This document shows positions 41,946 to 50,973 of a DNA stretch of 63,551 nucleotides, in pieces. The notes under the pieces are model-generated. The model had not been told where the DNA came from and made no database searches. It saw only the letters and a list, made by a program, of their open reading frames with translations. The translations under genes and the position numbers were made by a program. The stretch is from positions 1 through 63,551 of the IMG/VR virus record IMGVR_UViG_3300017613_001359; one strand, written 5' to 3'. Each line of letters opens with the position of its first letter. Position 1 is the first letter of the stretch. Origin of the DNA: a virus.

Positions 41946-43509
41946 ACTTGCAAGACTCGTAAAGATAGAGAATAGGATTTATGAAATTGCTGAAGATTTT
42001 GGACTTGATTTCTGCGACATTGAGTTCGATATTATTCCAGATCAGAAAATGCTAGAGATCATGGCTTATCGAATCCCTGGCAACATTTCTAACTGGAAAT
42101 ATGGTCGTGACTATGAACGACTCAGAACCATACATGAGAAGGTTAGAGCCGGTCTTCCATTAGAAGTCGTTATAAACTCAGACCCATCAAGAGCTTATCT
42201 AATGAAAGACAATACCTTAGCAATGCAGGCCATGGTAATGGCTCACGTTGTTGGTCACGTTGCTTTCTTCACAATGAATAAGTACTTTCAGAACACCAAC
42301 AAGGATATTATTCCTTTTATGAGTGAAGCAACAAAACGATTTAACAAGTATGAAAGAATGTATGGTATTGATGAAGTAGAAAGAATTGTCGATGCTGGTC
42401 ATGCAATTCAGTTTCACTCAAGTCCTTTTGATAATGAAACTGAAGATGAAAAAAGAGAAAGAATATATGAACAAAAAATGAGGCAGGCTCACACAAAAAG
42501 GACTGCTGAGTTTGATGATATTGTTCCAATCGACGAGTCATATAAAGATATGGATATTTCTCTTTTCAATCAACGACTTTGGAAATCATTGAAGATGAAA
42601 ACACCGGTTGAGCCAACCGAAGATTTGTTGAGATATGTAATTGATAACTCCTCAGTTCTTGAAAATTGGCAAAAAGATATTCTTGAAATGCTTAGAAGAG
42701 AAGGTCGATACTTCTGGCCTCAAATGAGAACAAAGTATATGAACGAGGGGTTTGCAACTTTCTGGCATGAAAAGATAATGCATAAATTATTCGAAGAAGA
42801 GTTGTTAAGTATTTCAGACCATGCTCAGTATAATTATTCCAACTCATTAGTCAAGGCCGCTCACAGAACAGCTTTGAATCCCTACCTTGTTGGCTCCAAA
42901 ATGTGGGAAGATGTTGTTGATAGATGGAACAAAGGTAGACACGGCAGAGAATGGAAAGACTGCAATGACAGAACTATAAAAGAGAAATGGGATAAAGACG
43001 AAGGAAAAGGCATAGAGAAAATGTTTGAAATCACAAGGACTCATACAGACTGGTTCTTTATGAAAGGATTTCTGACTGCTGATTTGGTGGATGAATTACA
43101 ACTCTACATCTTCGTTGAAAGAACTACTCATGCGACCCACGACTTAGTCATTACAAAGCAGAGAGCTGAGAAGGTTGCTGAAATGATTATACAAAGTTTC
43201 ACTCACAGCCATGTACCAAAGGTTGAAGTCACCGATGGTAATTATAAACAAAAGGGGTATTTGTTCTTGACTCACAGATGGTCTGGAGCAAATTTAAAAA
43301 GAGATTACTGTAAGAAAACCCTACAACATATTGCAAATATCTGGGGTAAGAACTGCTATCTTGAATCAAAAGATGGCCCAGATAAAAGGTTATTGTTTAA
43401 AGTAGAAAGAAAAGCCAAGCTTGGTGGGCCAACAGTTACAGGTAGCCACCCATCCGTATCATCAAATAGTATGGACGACACTTGGAGTACTATAACCATT
43501 TCCGAATAA
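41932..43509 (+). CDS. spoVR: SpoVR/YcgB family protein
   Basis: The start is set at ATG 41932 (AAGGA upstream); an earlier in-frame ATG at 41917 has no ribosome site. It encodes 525 residues (E. coli YcgB 510). Family features are F-G-L-D-F-C-D-I-E-F-D-I-I-P near residue 20, HVVGHVAFF with the N-K-Y-F segment after it, PQMRTKYMNEGFATFWHEKI, and G-R-H-G-R-E-W. The C-terminal domain is present. The triad is complete with PrkA and YeaH. It ends at a long terminator before gp17. Confidence 0.93.
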   Translation: MNKTELARLVKIENRIYEIAEDFGLDFCDIEFDIIPDQKMLEIMAYRIPGNISNWKYGRDYERLRTIHEKVRAGLPLEVVINSDPSRAYLMKDNTLAMQAMVMAHVVGHVAFFTMNKYFQNTNKDIIPFMSEATKRFNKYERMYGIDEVERIVDAGHAIQFHSSPFDNETEDEKRERIYEQKMRQAHTKRTAEFDDIVPIDESYKDMDISLFNQRLWKSLKMKTPVEPTEDLLRYVIDNSSVLENWQKDILEMLRREGRYFWPQMRTKYMNEGFATFWHEKIMHKLFEEELLSISDHAQYNYSNSLVKAAHRTALNPYLVGSKMWEDVVDRWNKGRHGREWKDCNDRTIKEKWDKDEGKGIEKMFEITRTHTDWFFMKGFLTADLVDELQLYIFVERTTHATHDLVITKQRAEKVAEMIIQSFTHSHVPKVEVTDGNYKQKGYLFLTHRWSGANLKRDYCKKTLQHIANIWGKNCYLESKDGPDKRLLFKVERKAKLGGPTVTGSHPSVSSNSMDDTWSTITISE

Positions 43510-43560
43510 AAAAACCCTGTGTATCCGCATAAATAGCTAAGTAGATACACAGGGTTTTTT
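43509..43560. terminator. Long bidirectional terminator before gp17
   Basis: A perfect 17-bp stem, AAAAAACCCTGTGTATC with GATACACAGGGTTTTTT, has an 18-base loop. A-runs and T-runs on either side make it active in both directions. It separates SpoVR from the large terminase. Confidence 0.9.
43528..43535 (+). promoter_or_regulatory. Late-promoter-like CATAAATA inside the terminator loop
   Basis: CATAAATA lies in the loop of the 43509-43560 stem, 58 bases before ATG 43593. It shares CATAAATAGCT with the element at 56665, and no other start for gp17 is visible. Transcription from here would pass only half the stem. Confidence 0.4.
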
Positions 43561-43592
43561 ATGCCCTGAATGTGTAAATCAGGGAGATAGGA

Positions 43593-45140
43593 ATGGCAAT
43601 ACGTTATGATGAGCAGTATGTAAAGAGACCAAGGGCTGAACTAGAATATCAACCAGAACAGATAGTTGAACTACAAAAATGTATGCAAAGTGTAACTTAC
43701 TTTCTTAAATACGTTAAGATAGTGAACCCAGATTTAGGTGAAATTTTTTTCAAGCCAAGAGATTATCAATGGGAATTACTTGAAAAATTTCAAGAGCATA
43801 GATTCAATATTGGATTATGTTCAAGACAGTCTGGCAAGACAACTATTGTTTCTGCTTACGTCCTTTGGTATGCAATATTTCATCCAGATAAAAATATAGG
43901 TATCGTTTCAAATAAAGAGTCAAGTGCTAAGATGATTCTAGCCAGGCTCAAAAGAATGTATGAGTGCTTACCGATATGGCTCAAGCCCGGTGTTACTGAG
44001 TACTCAAAAACTTTTACTACATTCGATAATGGAACAAGAATAGTTATATCAGCAACCTCACCCGATGCCTTTCGTGGTGAAACAATGAACCTACTATGTT
44101 GCGACGAGTTCGCATTCGTCCCCAGTGTAGCGGCCGAAGACTTCTGGGCTGCTAACTACCCAACCATTTCCGCCTCCCAAGAAGCAAAAATCATAATCAT
44201 CTCAACCCCAAATGGTTTATTCAATATTTTCCATAGGCTATGGTCACAGGCTAAAGCCGATCTGAATACTTTTGTCACAACAAAAGTAAGCTATGAAAGA
44301 GTTCCAGGTAGGGATGATGAGTGGGCAAAAGACCAGATCAAAAACCTTGGAATGCAAAAGTTCAACCAAGAATTTGCAGTTAAATTCATTGGTTCTACAA
44401 ATACTGTTCTAAGTTCTGAAACGATTAAAGTACTGCTTTCTTCACATCAAGAACCTAAATTCATGGACTTAGAGGATAGATTAAGAATCTGGGAGAAGCC
44501 AGAAGAAAGAGCGGCGTATCTTTTAGGAGTAGACCCGGCAAAGGGAACAGGTGAGCACTGGTCTACAATACAAGTATTTAAAATGCTCTCTTTGAATCCT
44601 GTAAGAATGGATCAAGTTGCAGTGTTTGAACATAACTTAACTGACGTTTATGAATTTACAGACATAATTGATAGACTATCAATGTACTACAATAATGGAT
44701 ATATCATGTGTGAAAACAATGGTGAAGGAGCCGCCGTAATTCAAAGACTGTGGTGGGAAATAGAAAATGAAAATCTAGTTAACTCAGGTGCTAAGACAGC
44801 AAGTCTTGGTATCAGAGCTTCAAGAACCACGAAACCAAAAGCCGTCTTACTTATGAAAAAACTTATAGAAGATGGTAGTGTAAAACTGGTTGATAAAAAT
44901 ACTATCGAACAGCTTGGTTCTTTCATTGAAGATAAAAATAAATTCTTTGGTAAAGATAAACCAGATGATTTAGTCTCCGCTCTTTATTGGGGATTATACT
45001 TATTAGAAATGGATATACTTGATGAAAGTTATGGGTTCATTAAAAACACCGATGAAGATGATGCATGGGGAGTACTATCAGATGTTGAACAGGATGTGGA
45101 AGATTGGAGTTGGTTAACTGACACCGAAGTTTTTGAATAA
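43593..45140 (+). CDS. 17: Terminase large subunit, T4 gp17-like
   Basis: 515 residues. Walker A is CSRQSGKTT (C76-T84). Walker B is MNLLCCDEFAF, with D171 and E172. The motif III region is IIIISTPNG. The C-terminal RNase-H-type nuclease shows LLGVDPAKGTGEHWS (first Asp), CENNGEGAAVIQRLW and DDLVSALYWGLYL (third acidic). It is an ATP-driven DNA-packaging motor with a headful nuclease. AGGGAGATAGG lies upstream. Confidence 0.95.
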   Translation: MAIRYDEQYVKRPRAELEYQPEQIVELQKCMQSVTYFLKYVKIVNPDLGEIFFKPRDYQWELLEKFQEHRFNIGLCSRQSGKTTIVSAYVLWYAIFHPDKNIGIVSNKESSAKMILARLKRMYECLPIWLKPGVTEYSKTFTTFDNGTRIVISATSPDAFRGETMNLLCCDEFAFVPSVAAEDFWAANYPTISASQEAKIIIISTPNGLFNIFHRLWSQAKADLNTFVTTKVSYERVPGRDDEWAKDQIKNLGMQKFNQEFAVKFIGSTNTVLSSETIKVLLSSHQEPKFMDLEDRLRIWEKPEERAAYLLGVDPAKGTGEHWSTIQVFKMLSLNPVRMDQVAVFEHNLTDVYEFTDIIDRLSMYYNNGYIMCENNGEGAAVIQRLWWEIENENLVNSGAKTASLGIRASRTTKPKAVLLMKKLIEDGSVKLVDKNTIEQLGSFIEDKNKFFGKDKPDDLVSALYWGLYLLEMDILDESYGFIKNTDEDDAWGVLSDVEQDVEDWSWLTDTEVFE

Positions 45141-45143
45141 TTA

Positions 45144-45151
45144 GATAAATA
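45144..45151 (+). promoter_or_regulatory. Variant late-promoter octamer GATAAATA before neck gene
   Basis: It lies 18 bases before ATG 45170, inside TTAGATAAATA, as before the gp67-like gene. Confidence 0.4.
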
Positions 45152-45169
45152 GAAATAAGAGGATTAAGA

Positions 45170-46021
45170 ATGTCTATAACAAAACAACAACTAGCCGAAA
45201 AGATAAAACGTAGACTGGGTTACCCTATGGTAAAAGTGGAACTTCATCCACGACAAATTAATGATGCAATTGACTACGCCCGTGATAAGTTTATCAAGTG
45301 GGCCACAGGTCAAGCAACACAAGAAACCTTTTTTACTTTATTACTTTCTGGCGGTCAAAACTTTTATGACTTACCAGTTGGTGTAACTGAAGTCATATCT
45401 TATGATGATAAAGGTTCATCATGGGGAATTAATACATTATTTACTATTGATAATTACTTATACAGTAGAGGAGTATTTGATCCTATAATTTGGGGATCAG
45501 GTGGTGACTATAACTTAGTTTCATATCACATCGCCAGGGATTTTTTAGATACACTTAAAAAATATACACCTACAGTATACAATTGGAAGTATCATAGATT
45601 TGAGAATCAATTAGAAATTCATCCAAAACCACCATGTGGAAATGCTTTAGAAGTTCCTGTAAGTGGAAGTGGATGCGATGAGCCTACTTATGGCACCGCG
45701 GACTCTCCTGGGTATGTACTAATTAGGAGTTATATGTTAGAAGCAAGTCAATATTATAACACAGATAGAGGATGGACACCAGAAGATAGCTTTGAAAATT
45801 TCTACTTAAGTGATTGGATATTTGATTACGCATTAGCTGAATGTAAAATAGTACTTGGTAGAATAAGAACTAAATTTTCACAGTTTGCCTCAATAGGAAA
45901 CACAGGAATAGCCTTAGATGGAGAAGCCCTACTCAGCGAGGGTATAGAAGAAAAACGAGAACTAAAAGAAACACTTCAACTAGAAGAAGTATGGGACGGC
46001 CTTGGTATATCCATGGGCTAA
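45170..46021 (+). CDS. 13: Neck protein, gp13-like
   Basis: 283 residues. N-terminal helix with K-R-R-L-G-Y-P-M-V-K-V-E-L-H-P-R-Q-I-x-D-A-I-D-Y-A matches the gp13 start (L-G-x-P-x-x-x-V-E-L-x-x-x-Q). Then F-Y-D-L-P, a beta region and a helical tail with LSEGIEEKRELKETL. gp13 completes the head below the portal and binds the tail. It precedes gp14 and gp15 as in T4. Confidence 0.75.
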   Translation: MSITKQQLAEKIKRRLGYPMVKVELHPRQINDAIDYARDKFIKWATGQATQETFFTLLLSGGQNFYDLPVGVTEVISYDDKGSSWGINTLFTIDNYLYSRGVFDPIIWGSGGDYNLVSYHIARDFLDTLKKYTPTVYNWKYHRFENQLEIHPKPPCGNALEVPVSGSGCDEPTYGTADSPGYVLIRSYMLEASQYYNTDRGWTPEDSFENFYLSDWIFDYALAECKIVLGRIRTKFSQFASIGNTGIALDGEALLSEGIEEKRELKETLQLEEVWDGLGISMG

Positions 46022-46031
46022 AGGAAAGAAA

Positions 46032-46241
46032 ATGATTGATAAAATTGACAGGTACTTAACAGAGGGTGGTGGAAAAGTAACCCCTATATTAGATGAACTC
46101 GATGCGACCTCTAAAAAATTGTTAGGAATTTCAAAAAAATTAATGAATAACAAATATGAGGGCGCTAAAAAGCTAATGAAATTATCTCTTGATATTCAAA
46201 GAGTTTACGATGATTTGTATAATAAGTACTACGAAAAATAA
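46032..46241 (+). CDS. Small tagged protein
   Basis: 69 residues from ATG 46032, with AAAGGAAAG upstream; the frame extends back to 46002. It begins MIDKIDRYLTE (L-T-E), like the tags of the 20.8 kb genes. Basic helix with K-K-L-L-G-I-S-K-K-L-M-N-N-K. A head-internal role is inferred. Confidence 0.55.
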   Translation: MIDKIDRYLTEGGGKVTPILDELDATSKKLLGISKKLMNNKYEGAKKLMKLSLDIQRVYDDLYNKYYEK

Positions 46242-46252
46242 AGGAGAAAAAT

Positions 46253-46609
46253 ATGTCAGAAAAAAGCGCGTATGAAAAAATGTTTGAGGATGGAACAGCA
46301 TTTCAACCAATTAAAATAGAACAACCATCACCAGAAAATCCGGGTGGTGGTATGGGTAGAGGATCGGACCCAGATGGACCGGGTGTCGATTATAGTTTGT
46401 TTGACGATCATATGGGGAATATGATTAAAGAAAAAATAGAAAATAAAAAAGCAGAAGCACTTGGTGCTCCACCAAGACCAGATGCACCACCAGCACCACA
46501 ACCACAAGCAGGTGTTGATAGGATGATAAGACTCGAAAAAAGGATTGAGTTATTAGAACAAGCACTTAGTCTTGTGATGGAAACCCAAACCAAATTAATG
46601 AGAGGATAA
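46253..46609 (+). CDS. Proline/glycine-rich protein with C-terminal coiled coil
   Basis: 118 residues. Residues 20-45 are Gly/Pro/Asp-rich, 70-85 are Pro/Ala-rich, and 88-115 form a helix (RMIRLEKRIELLEQALSLVM) with leucine heptads. It lies between neck genes and shares the last base with gp14. It could be a neck or whisker-like structural protein. Family unknown. Confidence 0.5.
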   Translation: MSEKSAYEKMFEDGTAFQPIKIEQPSPENPGGGMGRGSDPDGPGVDYSLFDDHMGNMIKEKIENKKAEALGAPPRPDAPPAPQPQAGVDRMIRLEKRIELLEQALSLVMETQTKLMRG

Positions 46610-47283
46610 TGGGAAAAGCAGCTAGACAAAGACGCCCTGAGTGGCAATTATATGATATACACCACAATGTGGAACATGACTTATTTGAGGAATACATAGT
46701 TGAGTTCACAGACATTGCTGGTATTATGTGCAATTACTATATCAGAGATAGAAGAGTAGAGTTAGATACTCTTTATGGTGAGTCAACTAATACTAATTAC
46801 TTGAAGCCAATACCAACCAAACTTATCTATGAACCAACAGAAGAACCGACTCTCACAAGAGGTTTTGGTATTCACTCAGAAGAAATAATTCAATATGCTT
46901 CCGTTCCAAAGTTTACGTTCACACGCGATGTAAGTGCTGGTTATCACCCAGTGCCTGGTGATGTTCTTGTAACACCTTGGAATAATAGAGCATATGAAAT
47001 AGCTGATGTAAGTGAAGAAGAACATATTTTTCAACTGAAAAAATTCATTTGGGGTTTTATACTTAGAGCTTTCAGATTCAGCGATCAATCAGATGGAGCA
47101 GTTGGTGTTCAAACAACAGTTGGAGCCGAAGAACCATTTAGAGATTTTAGAGAACCAACAAATAAAGACATTGATACTTTTACAGAACCACTTACTGCCT
47201 TTGGTGATAATGAGTGGTTAGAAGAAGAAAGTGAAGAAATATTTGACTACGAGGGGATAGACACAAGTGTCTATGGATATTAA
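46609..47283 (+). CDS. 14: Neck protein, gp14-like
   Basis: 224 residues. TLYGESTNTNYLKPIPTKL, G-F-G-I-H-S-E-E-I, F-T-F-T-R-D-V, H-P-V-P-G-D-V-L-V-T-P-W-N-N-R-A-Y-E-I and F-Q-L-K-K-F-I-W-G-F-I-L are the gp14 order (E-T-N..., K-F-G...E, P-x-x-G-D-x-V, K-x-F-E-I, Y-Q-L-G). It binds gp13 to form the head-tail neck. Confidence 0.8.
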   Translation: MGKAARQRRPEWQLYDIHHNVEHDLFEEYIVEFTDIAGIMCNYYIRDRRVELDTLYGESTNTNYLKPIPTKLIYEPTEEPTLTRGFGIHSEEIIQYASVPKFTFTRDVSAGYHPVPGDVLVTPWNNRAYEIADVSEEEHIFQLKKFIWGFILRAFRFSDQSDGAVGVQTTVGAEEPFRDFREPTNKDIDTFTEPLTAFGDNEWLEEESEEIFDYEGIDTSVYGY

Positions 47284-47285
47284 CT

Positions 47286-47702
47286 ATGAGATTAAGATTA
47301 TTTTTAGAAGGCAAAATGAAAGAAATACATATCGCTATCACAGAGTTCTTAAAAAAGAATCCTAAGCCAAGTGATAAAGAAATTCATGCTCTTGCTAGAA
47401 AAATGGGAATAGATGAACATAAATTTGAAGAGCATGTATATATGATGCTTAGTAAAGAACTTAAGGAAGATAAAATTCCGGGTGGTAGAGCAGACGGAAT
47501 GACAGCACAAGATATTGCTGAAAAACATGGTGTCGATGTTAAGAAGATAGAACAACAAATAAAAATGGGTATAAAAGTGGAAATGGAACATGTTGATGAT
47601 GAAGAGCTATCAAAAGAAATAGCTATGGACCATCTTGAAGAAATTCCAGATTACTACGACCGTTTGGCTAAGATGGAGAAAGCCGCCGGAGTAGAACACT
47701 AA
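47286..47702 (+). CDS. DUF5661-like protein
   Basis: 138 residues. Residues 20-60 carry a helix-turn-helix-like K-P-S-D-K-E-I-H-A-L-A-R-K-M-G. The C-terminal half has G-I-K-V-E-M-E-H-V-D-D then IAMDHLEEIPDYYDRLAKME, which is the DUF5661 signature (E-H-T...I-A-x-D-H-L-x-E-x-P-D-Y-Y). It begins MRLRLFLEG, close to but not matching the head tag. Role unknown; it lies inside the neck operon. Confidence 0.65.
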   Translation: MRLRLFLEGKMKEIHIAITEFLKKNPKPSDKEIHALARKMGIDEHKFEEHVYMMLSKELKEDKIPGGRADGMTAQDIAEKHGVDVKKIEQQIKMGIKVEMEHVDDEELSKEIAMDHLEEIPDYYDRLAKMEKAAGVEH

Positions 47703-47714
47703 AAGGAATAAAAC

Positions 47715-48512
47715 GTGAAAGGATATTACTACTATGAAGTCATTAGGAAACTGATAATTCAGTTTCTTGATGCGTTCAATGACATACAAGTTAAAAGATT
47801 AGAACCAGATAGCAGTACTGTAAGAGAGCTGATACATGTACCAGTTAAGCTTGCAGTCAAAGAAAAATTTTGGTATTGGTTACAAGAACGTAAAGACGAT
47901 GAAGTGCTTCCAATGATAACAGTTTGGTTGACTACAATCGACTACGCATCAGATAGACAGGTCAATAGCTTCTTTGATATGTGTAGTGTTGCTGATCCAG
48001 AAGCAGGAACAGCTCAAGAGTTCCCACATCCAACACCATATAACTTTACCTTCACCATGAATATTTGGTCCCTTTACTTATCAGATATTGACCAAATATT
48101 AGAACAAATTTTACCGTTCTTTATGCCTCATATTTTTATACGAGTTCGTTTAGATGAGTTAAATATTGAGTATGATGTTAAAGTTGTTTTTCAAAGTTGC
48201 ACACCTGAATTAAGCCTTGAAATGCCAGATGAAGAGTATAGAGTTATTAATTATACACTTGACTTCGTTGCTCAGGCTTGGTTATTTAAACCAGCAGTTA
48301 CGTCAGGTGATTTAATTAAATGCATCTATACAAGTTACTATCCAACAGCAGAAGGTTTTGCTAGAGCAATCACAGATACATCCAGTACTTTTACATCGGG
48401 TGCTTCCGGTGGTGAACAAACTTCCCTTTGTGGATATTATGATGAAGATGGAGAACTAATTATTGAATACGAAACATTTCCACCAGGTGATTCATCTTGT
48501 GAGGAGGAGTAA
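47715..48512 (+). CDS. 15: Tail completion and sheath stabiliser, gp15-like
   Basis: 265 residues. The start is GTG at 47715 with AAAAGGAA upstream. The family order is present: Y-Y-Y-E-V-I-R-K-L-I-I-Q-F-L-D-A-F-N-D-I near the start, VPVKLAVKEKFWYWLQER, P-x-P-Y-N-F-T-F-T-M-N-I-W, ILEQILPFFMPHIFIRV, and V-I-N-Y-T-L-D-F-V-A-Q-A-W-L-F. T4 gp15 caps the top of the sheath and joins the neck. Its last base is shared with the next start. Confidence 0.8.
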   Translation: MKGYYYYEVIRKLIIQFLDAFNDIQVKRLEPDSSTVRELIHVPVKLAVKEKFWYWLQERKDDEVLPMITVWLTTIDYASDRQVNSFFDMCSVADPEAGTAQEFPHPTPYNFTFTMNIWSLYLSDIDQILEQILPFFMPHIFIRVRLDELNIEYDVKVVFQSCTPELSLEMPDEEYRVINYTLDFVAQAWLFKPAVTSGDLIKCIYTSYYPTAEGFARAITDTSSTFTSGASGGEQTSLCGYYDEDGELIIEYETFPPGDSSCEEE

Positions 48513-49033
48513 TGGCATTAGTTTGCGCTGATAGTGGATTAGTAAATTTAGGTAAAGCAACACCAAGTAATTACCAATTACTTATTCCAAAGATACCAAC
48601 TGAAGAGTCAATACATGCATTAAGTCCATTGATATTAAATATTTTTAGTACTGTTATACCAGGCGTTTCAATATCCGAAGAGGTACATGGATATCAAGCG
48701 GCTCAAACAAAACATGCTCAACCACCAATGTTATATGAACAATTATCAGTTGGTTTCGTTGTTGATTCTCTATTCGAGAATTGGAAAATACTTACGAACT
48801 GGTTGAAATATATGAATGATAATTCTGAAAAAATGGCAGAGGAACATAAAAATTATGCAGTTGATGCGACTCTCGCAATCACAGATAATTATAGGAAGCC
48901 ACTCATGGCTATAAGATTTGTAGATATTTGGCCAATAACTATAGCTGAAGTATCACTGAGTCAAAGGGAAGGCGAGAGTCAGTTGGAATGTTCAGCAACA
49001 TTTAATTACGATTACTTTTTGATAGAAGAGTAA
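48512..49033 (+). CDS. Tail tube-like protein (gp19 fold)
   Basis: 173 residues. N-Y-Q-L-L-I-P-K-I-P, a beta core, F-E-N-W-K-I-L-T-N-W-L, and a late strand with V-S-L-S-Q-R-E-G-E-S-Q-L-E-C-S-A-T-F-N-Y fit the tube-protein fold. It comes before the sheath gene; the standard tube gene follows the sheath at 50974. The two share the F-E-N-W motif. It may be a tube-initiation or tube-terminator protein, as phages with two tube-like proteins often have. Confidence 0.6.
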   Translation: MALVCADSGLVNLGKATPSNYQLLIPKIPTEESIHALSPLILNIFSTVIPGVSISEEVHGYQAAQTKHAQPPMLYEQLSVGFVVDSLFENWKILTNWLKYMNDNSEKMAEEHKNYAVDATLAITDNYRKPLMAIRFVDIWPITIAEVSLSQREGESQLECSATFNYDYFLIEE

Positions 49034-49056
49034 GAAAAACAATAAATAAGACTAAA

Positions 49057-49064
49057 TATAAATA
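49057..49064 (+). promoter_or_regulatory. T4-type late promoter core TATAAATA before sheath
   Basis: Exact octamer 53 bases before ATG 49118, in the gap 49034-49117. Confidence 0.65.
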
Positions 49065-49084
49065 GTAAAGTGAACAAAAGGCTT

Positions 49085-49102
49085 GCCTGAAAAAATTCAG
49101 GC
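49085..49102 (+). other. Short stem-loop in the sheath leader
   Basis: GCCTGAA and TTCAGGC pair around AAAA, five bases before AAGGAGG of the sheath gene. It may stabilise the mRNA end or tune translation. Confidence 0.5.
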
Positions 49103-49117
49103 ATAAGGAGGAAAGAA

Positions 49118-50920
49118 ATGGCACTATACTTAAGCCCATTAGTAGACGTCAATGAAATTGACCTATCTACTACAATACCAGCTGTGGCAACCTCCATAGG
49201 TGTATTGGTTTTAAGGAATACATGGAAAGGTCCAGAACTAAAAAGACAACTAGTAAATAGTGTAGATGAACTGATTGAAATATTTGGTGAACCAGAAGAT
49301 GGATCGTATGAAGATATTTTTTCTGGTATAGGATTTTTGAAATATGGTATTAATCTGTATTGCACAAGAGCATTAGCTCCAAGTGCTACATTTGCTGGTG
49401 TATATGGAACACCGGCTTCAGCAGGAACAATGACTCAATATACTTCTGGTAACGCTTACCAGTTAAGTGACTTCGAGTCAGAGGACTCAGATGAGTTCAA
49501 TAATGAAAGCACTGTATTTGATGCAGGAAGACCAGATTTTGGTTCTCAAACTGCATACATTGCAAAAGACAGAGGTGAATGGGGTGACTACGTTCAATTA
49601 GCATATGTCGGCAGAGATGTTTATAATGGTGTTAGAAGAGGAGCAACAGCGGCATCATTAGGAATTTCAGCATCGTTATATGATGATGTAGCTGATATTG
49701 ATAAAGCTTTTAATACTGATGATACAGGGAAGAAACAATTCCTAGTAATAGTCAGATCGGCCCAACAAGAAGATTTAAATAAGAATCCTATTCCATACCA
49801 AGTAATTGAAAGTCATTTAGTGTCAACGGACCCAAGATCAGTAGACGATGGTGGTCAAAACACTTATGCTCCAATTTGGATAAATCAAGTATCAGATGTT
49901 ATAAGAATGGCAGCATCACAAGCAGCCGGTTTTGATAACCAACTTATGAATACTTTTTACACAGTTGACTATATAAATATGGGCGGTGGAGTAAGAAATC
50001 AAGGAGACACTGTAACTGATGCGGATATTATAGAAGCTTATCAGTTATATCAAGACCCAGAAGTAGTAGATGTTAACATCTTTATTGATGGTGGCAAATC
50101 AACTACTGTTCAAACTGAACTTGCATGTATCTGTGAAACCAGAGCAGATGCAATGGCTTGTCTTGATGTACCTAAGTCGTTGGTTCTTTTTAATAAAAAT
50201 AATGAAGCAACAGACTGTAGAGATTTTAGAATTGGTCAGCATAGTACTTATAACTTAAACTTGAATACAAGTTATGCCGCACTCTATACCAACTGGCTAA
50301 ATGTATATGATAAATGGAATGCATTATACCGTTGGGTACCATCTTCTGGATTTGCCGCAGGAGTTTTTGCAAATACAGATGATGTAACCGATCCTTGGTT
50401 CGCACCCGCAGGATTAAATAGAGCTATTCTAAATAGTGTTAGAAAGCTAGCTTGGAATCCATCACTTGGTGAAAGAAACATACTATACAAGAATGGTATG
50501 AATCCAATTGTATCATTTGCTGGTCAAGGAAAAGTTATTTGGGGCCAGAAGGATATGCTGGATAAGAACTCTGCTTTTAACAGAATTAATGTTAGAAGAT
50601 TGTTTATGATTATCGGAAAATCGGTATCTACAGCATTGAAGTACTTCTTATTCGAACCAAATGATTCATTTACAAGGCTACAAATTATCAACATGGTCGA
50701 TCCTTTCCTTAGAGATATTAAGGCTAGAAGAGGTGTCTATGATTACTTGATAGTTTGTGATGAAAGAAATAACACACCAGAAAGAATTGATAGAAATGAA
50801 TTGTGGTGTGATATTTACATCAAGCCTACAAGAGCCGCAGAATTTATAGTACTTAACTTGATCGCTACCAAAACTGGAGCATCATTTACAGAATTAGTAG
50901 CGGCACAATCACCACAATAA
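49118..50920 (+). CDS. 18: Tail sheath protein, T4 gp18-like
   Basis: 600 residues (T4 659). The N-terminal extension (SPLVDVNEIDLSTTIPAVAT), GVLVLRNTWKGPELKRQLVNS, and a C-terminal core with PCAGLNR-like WFAPAGLNRAIL, RNILYKNGMNPIVSF, GKVIWGQKDML, NRINVRRLFMII and R-A-A-E-F-I-V-L-N are all sheath features. It polymerises around the tube and contracts on infection. Confidence 0.93.
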   Translation: MALYLSPLVDVNEIDLSTTIPAVATSIGVLVLRNTWKGPELKRQLVNSVDELIEIFGEPEDGSYEDIFSGIGFLKYGINLYCTRALAPSATFAGVYGTPASAGTMTQYTSGNAYQLSDFESEDSDEFNNESTVFDAGRPDFGSQTAYIAKDRGEWGDYVQLAYVGRDVYNGVRRGATAASLGISASLYDDVADIDKAFNTDDTGKKQFLVIVRSAQQEDLNKNPIPYQVIESHLVSTDPRSVDDGGQNTYAPIWINQVSDVIRMAASQAAGFDNQLMNTFYTVDYINMGGGVRNQGDTVTDADIIEAYQLYQDPEVVDVNIFIDGGKSTTVQTELACICETRADAMACLDVPKSLVLFNKNNEATDCRDFRIGQHSTYNLNLNTSYAALYTNWLNVYDKWNALYRWVPSSGFAAGVFANTDDVTDPWFAPAGLNRAILNSVRKLAWNPSLGERNILYKNGMNPIVSFAGQGKVIWGQKDMLDKNSAFNRINVRRLFMIIGKSVSTALKYFLFEPNDSFTRLQIINMVDPFLRDIKARRGVYDYLIVCDERNNTPERIDRNELWCDIYIKPTRAAEFIVLNLIATKTGASFTELVAAQSPQ

Positions 50921-50926
50921 TAAAAA

Positions 50927-50950
50927 CGGGAGGAGTACACTCTCCTCCCG
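50927..50950. other. GC-rich hairpin between sheath and tube
   Basis: CGGGAGGAG and CTCCTCCCG pair (9 bp, 6-base loop). There is no T-run, so it is not a classic terminator. It may be a processing or stability stem setting sheath:tube ratios. AATAAATA follows at 50951-50958, a weak late-promoter-like match. Confidence 0.55.
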
Positions 50951-50973
50951 AATAAATAGGAGAGCAGAATAAA

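Noticed and set aside
47286-47702. DUF5661-like protein counted as carrying the head tag
   Set aside because: It begins MRLRLFLEG, where the Glu is followed by Gly and lacks the Y-L-x-E form, so I left it out of the tagged set.
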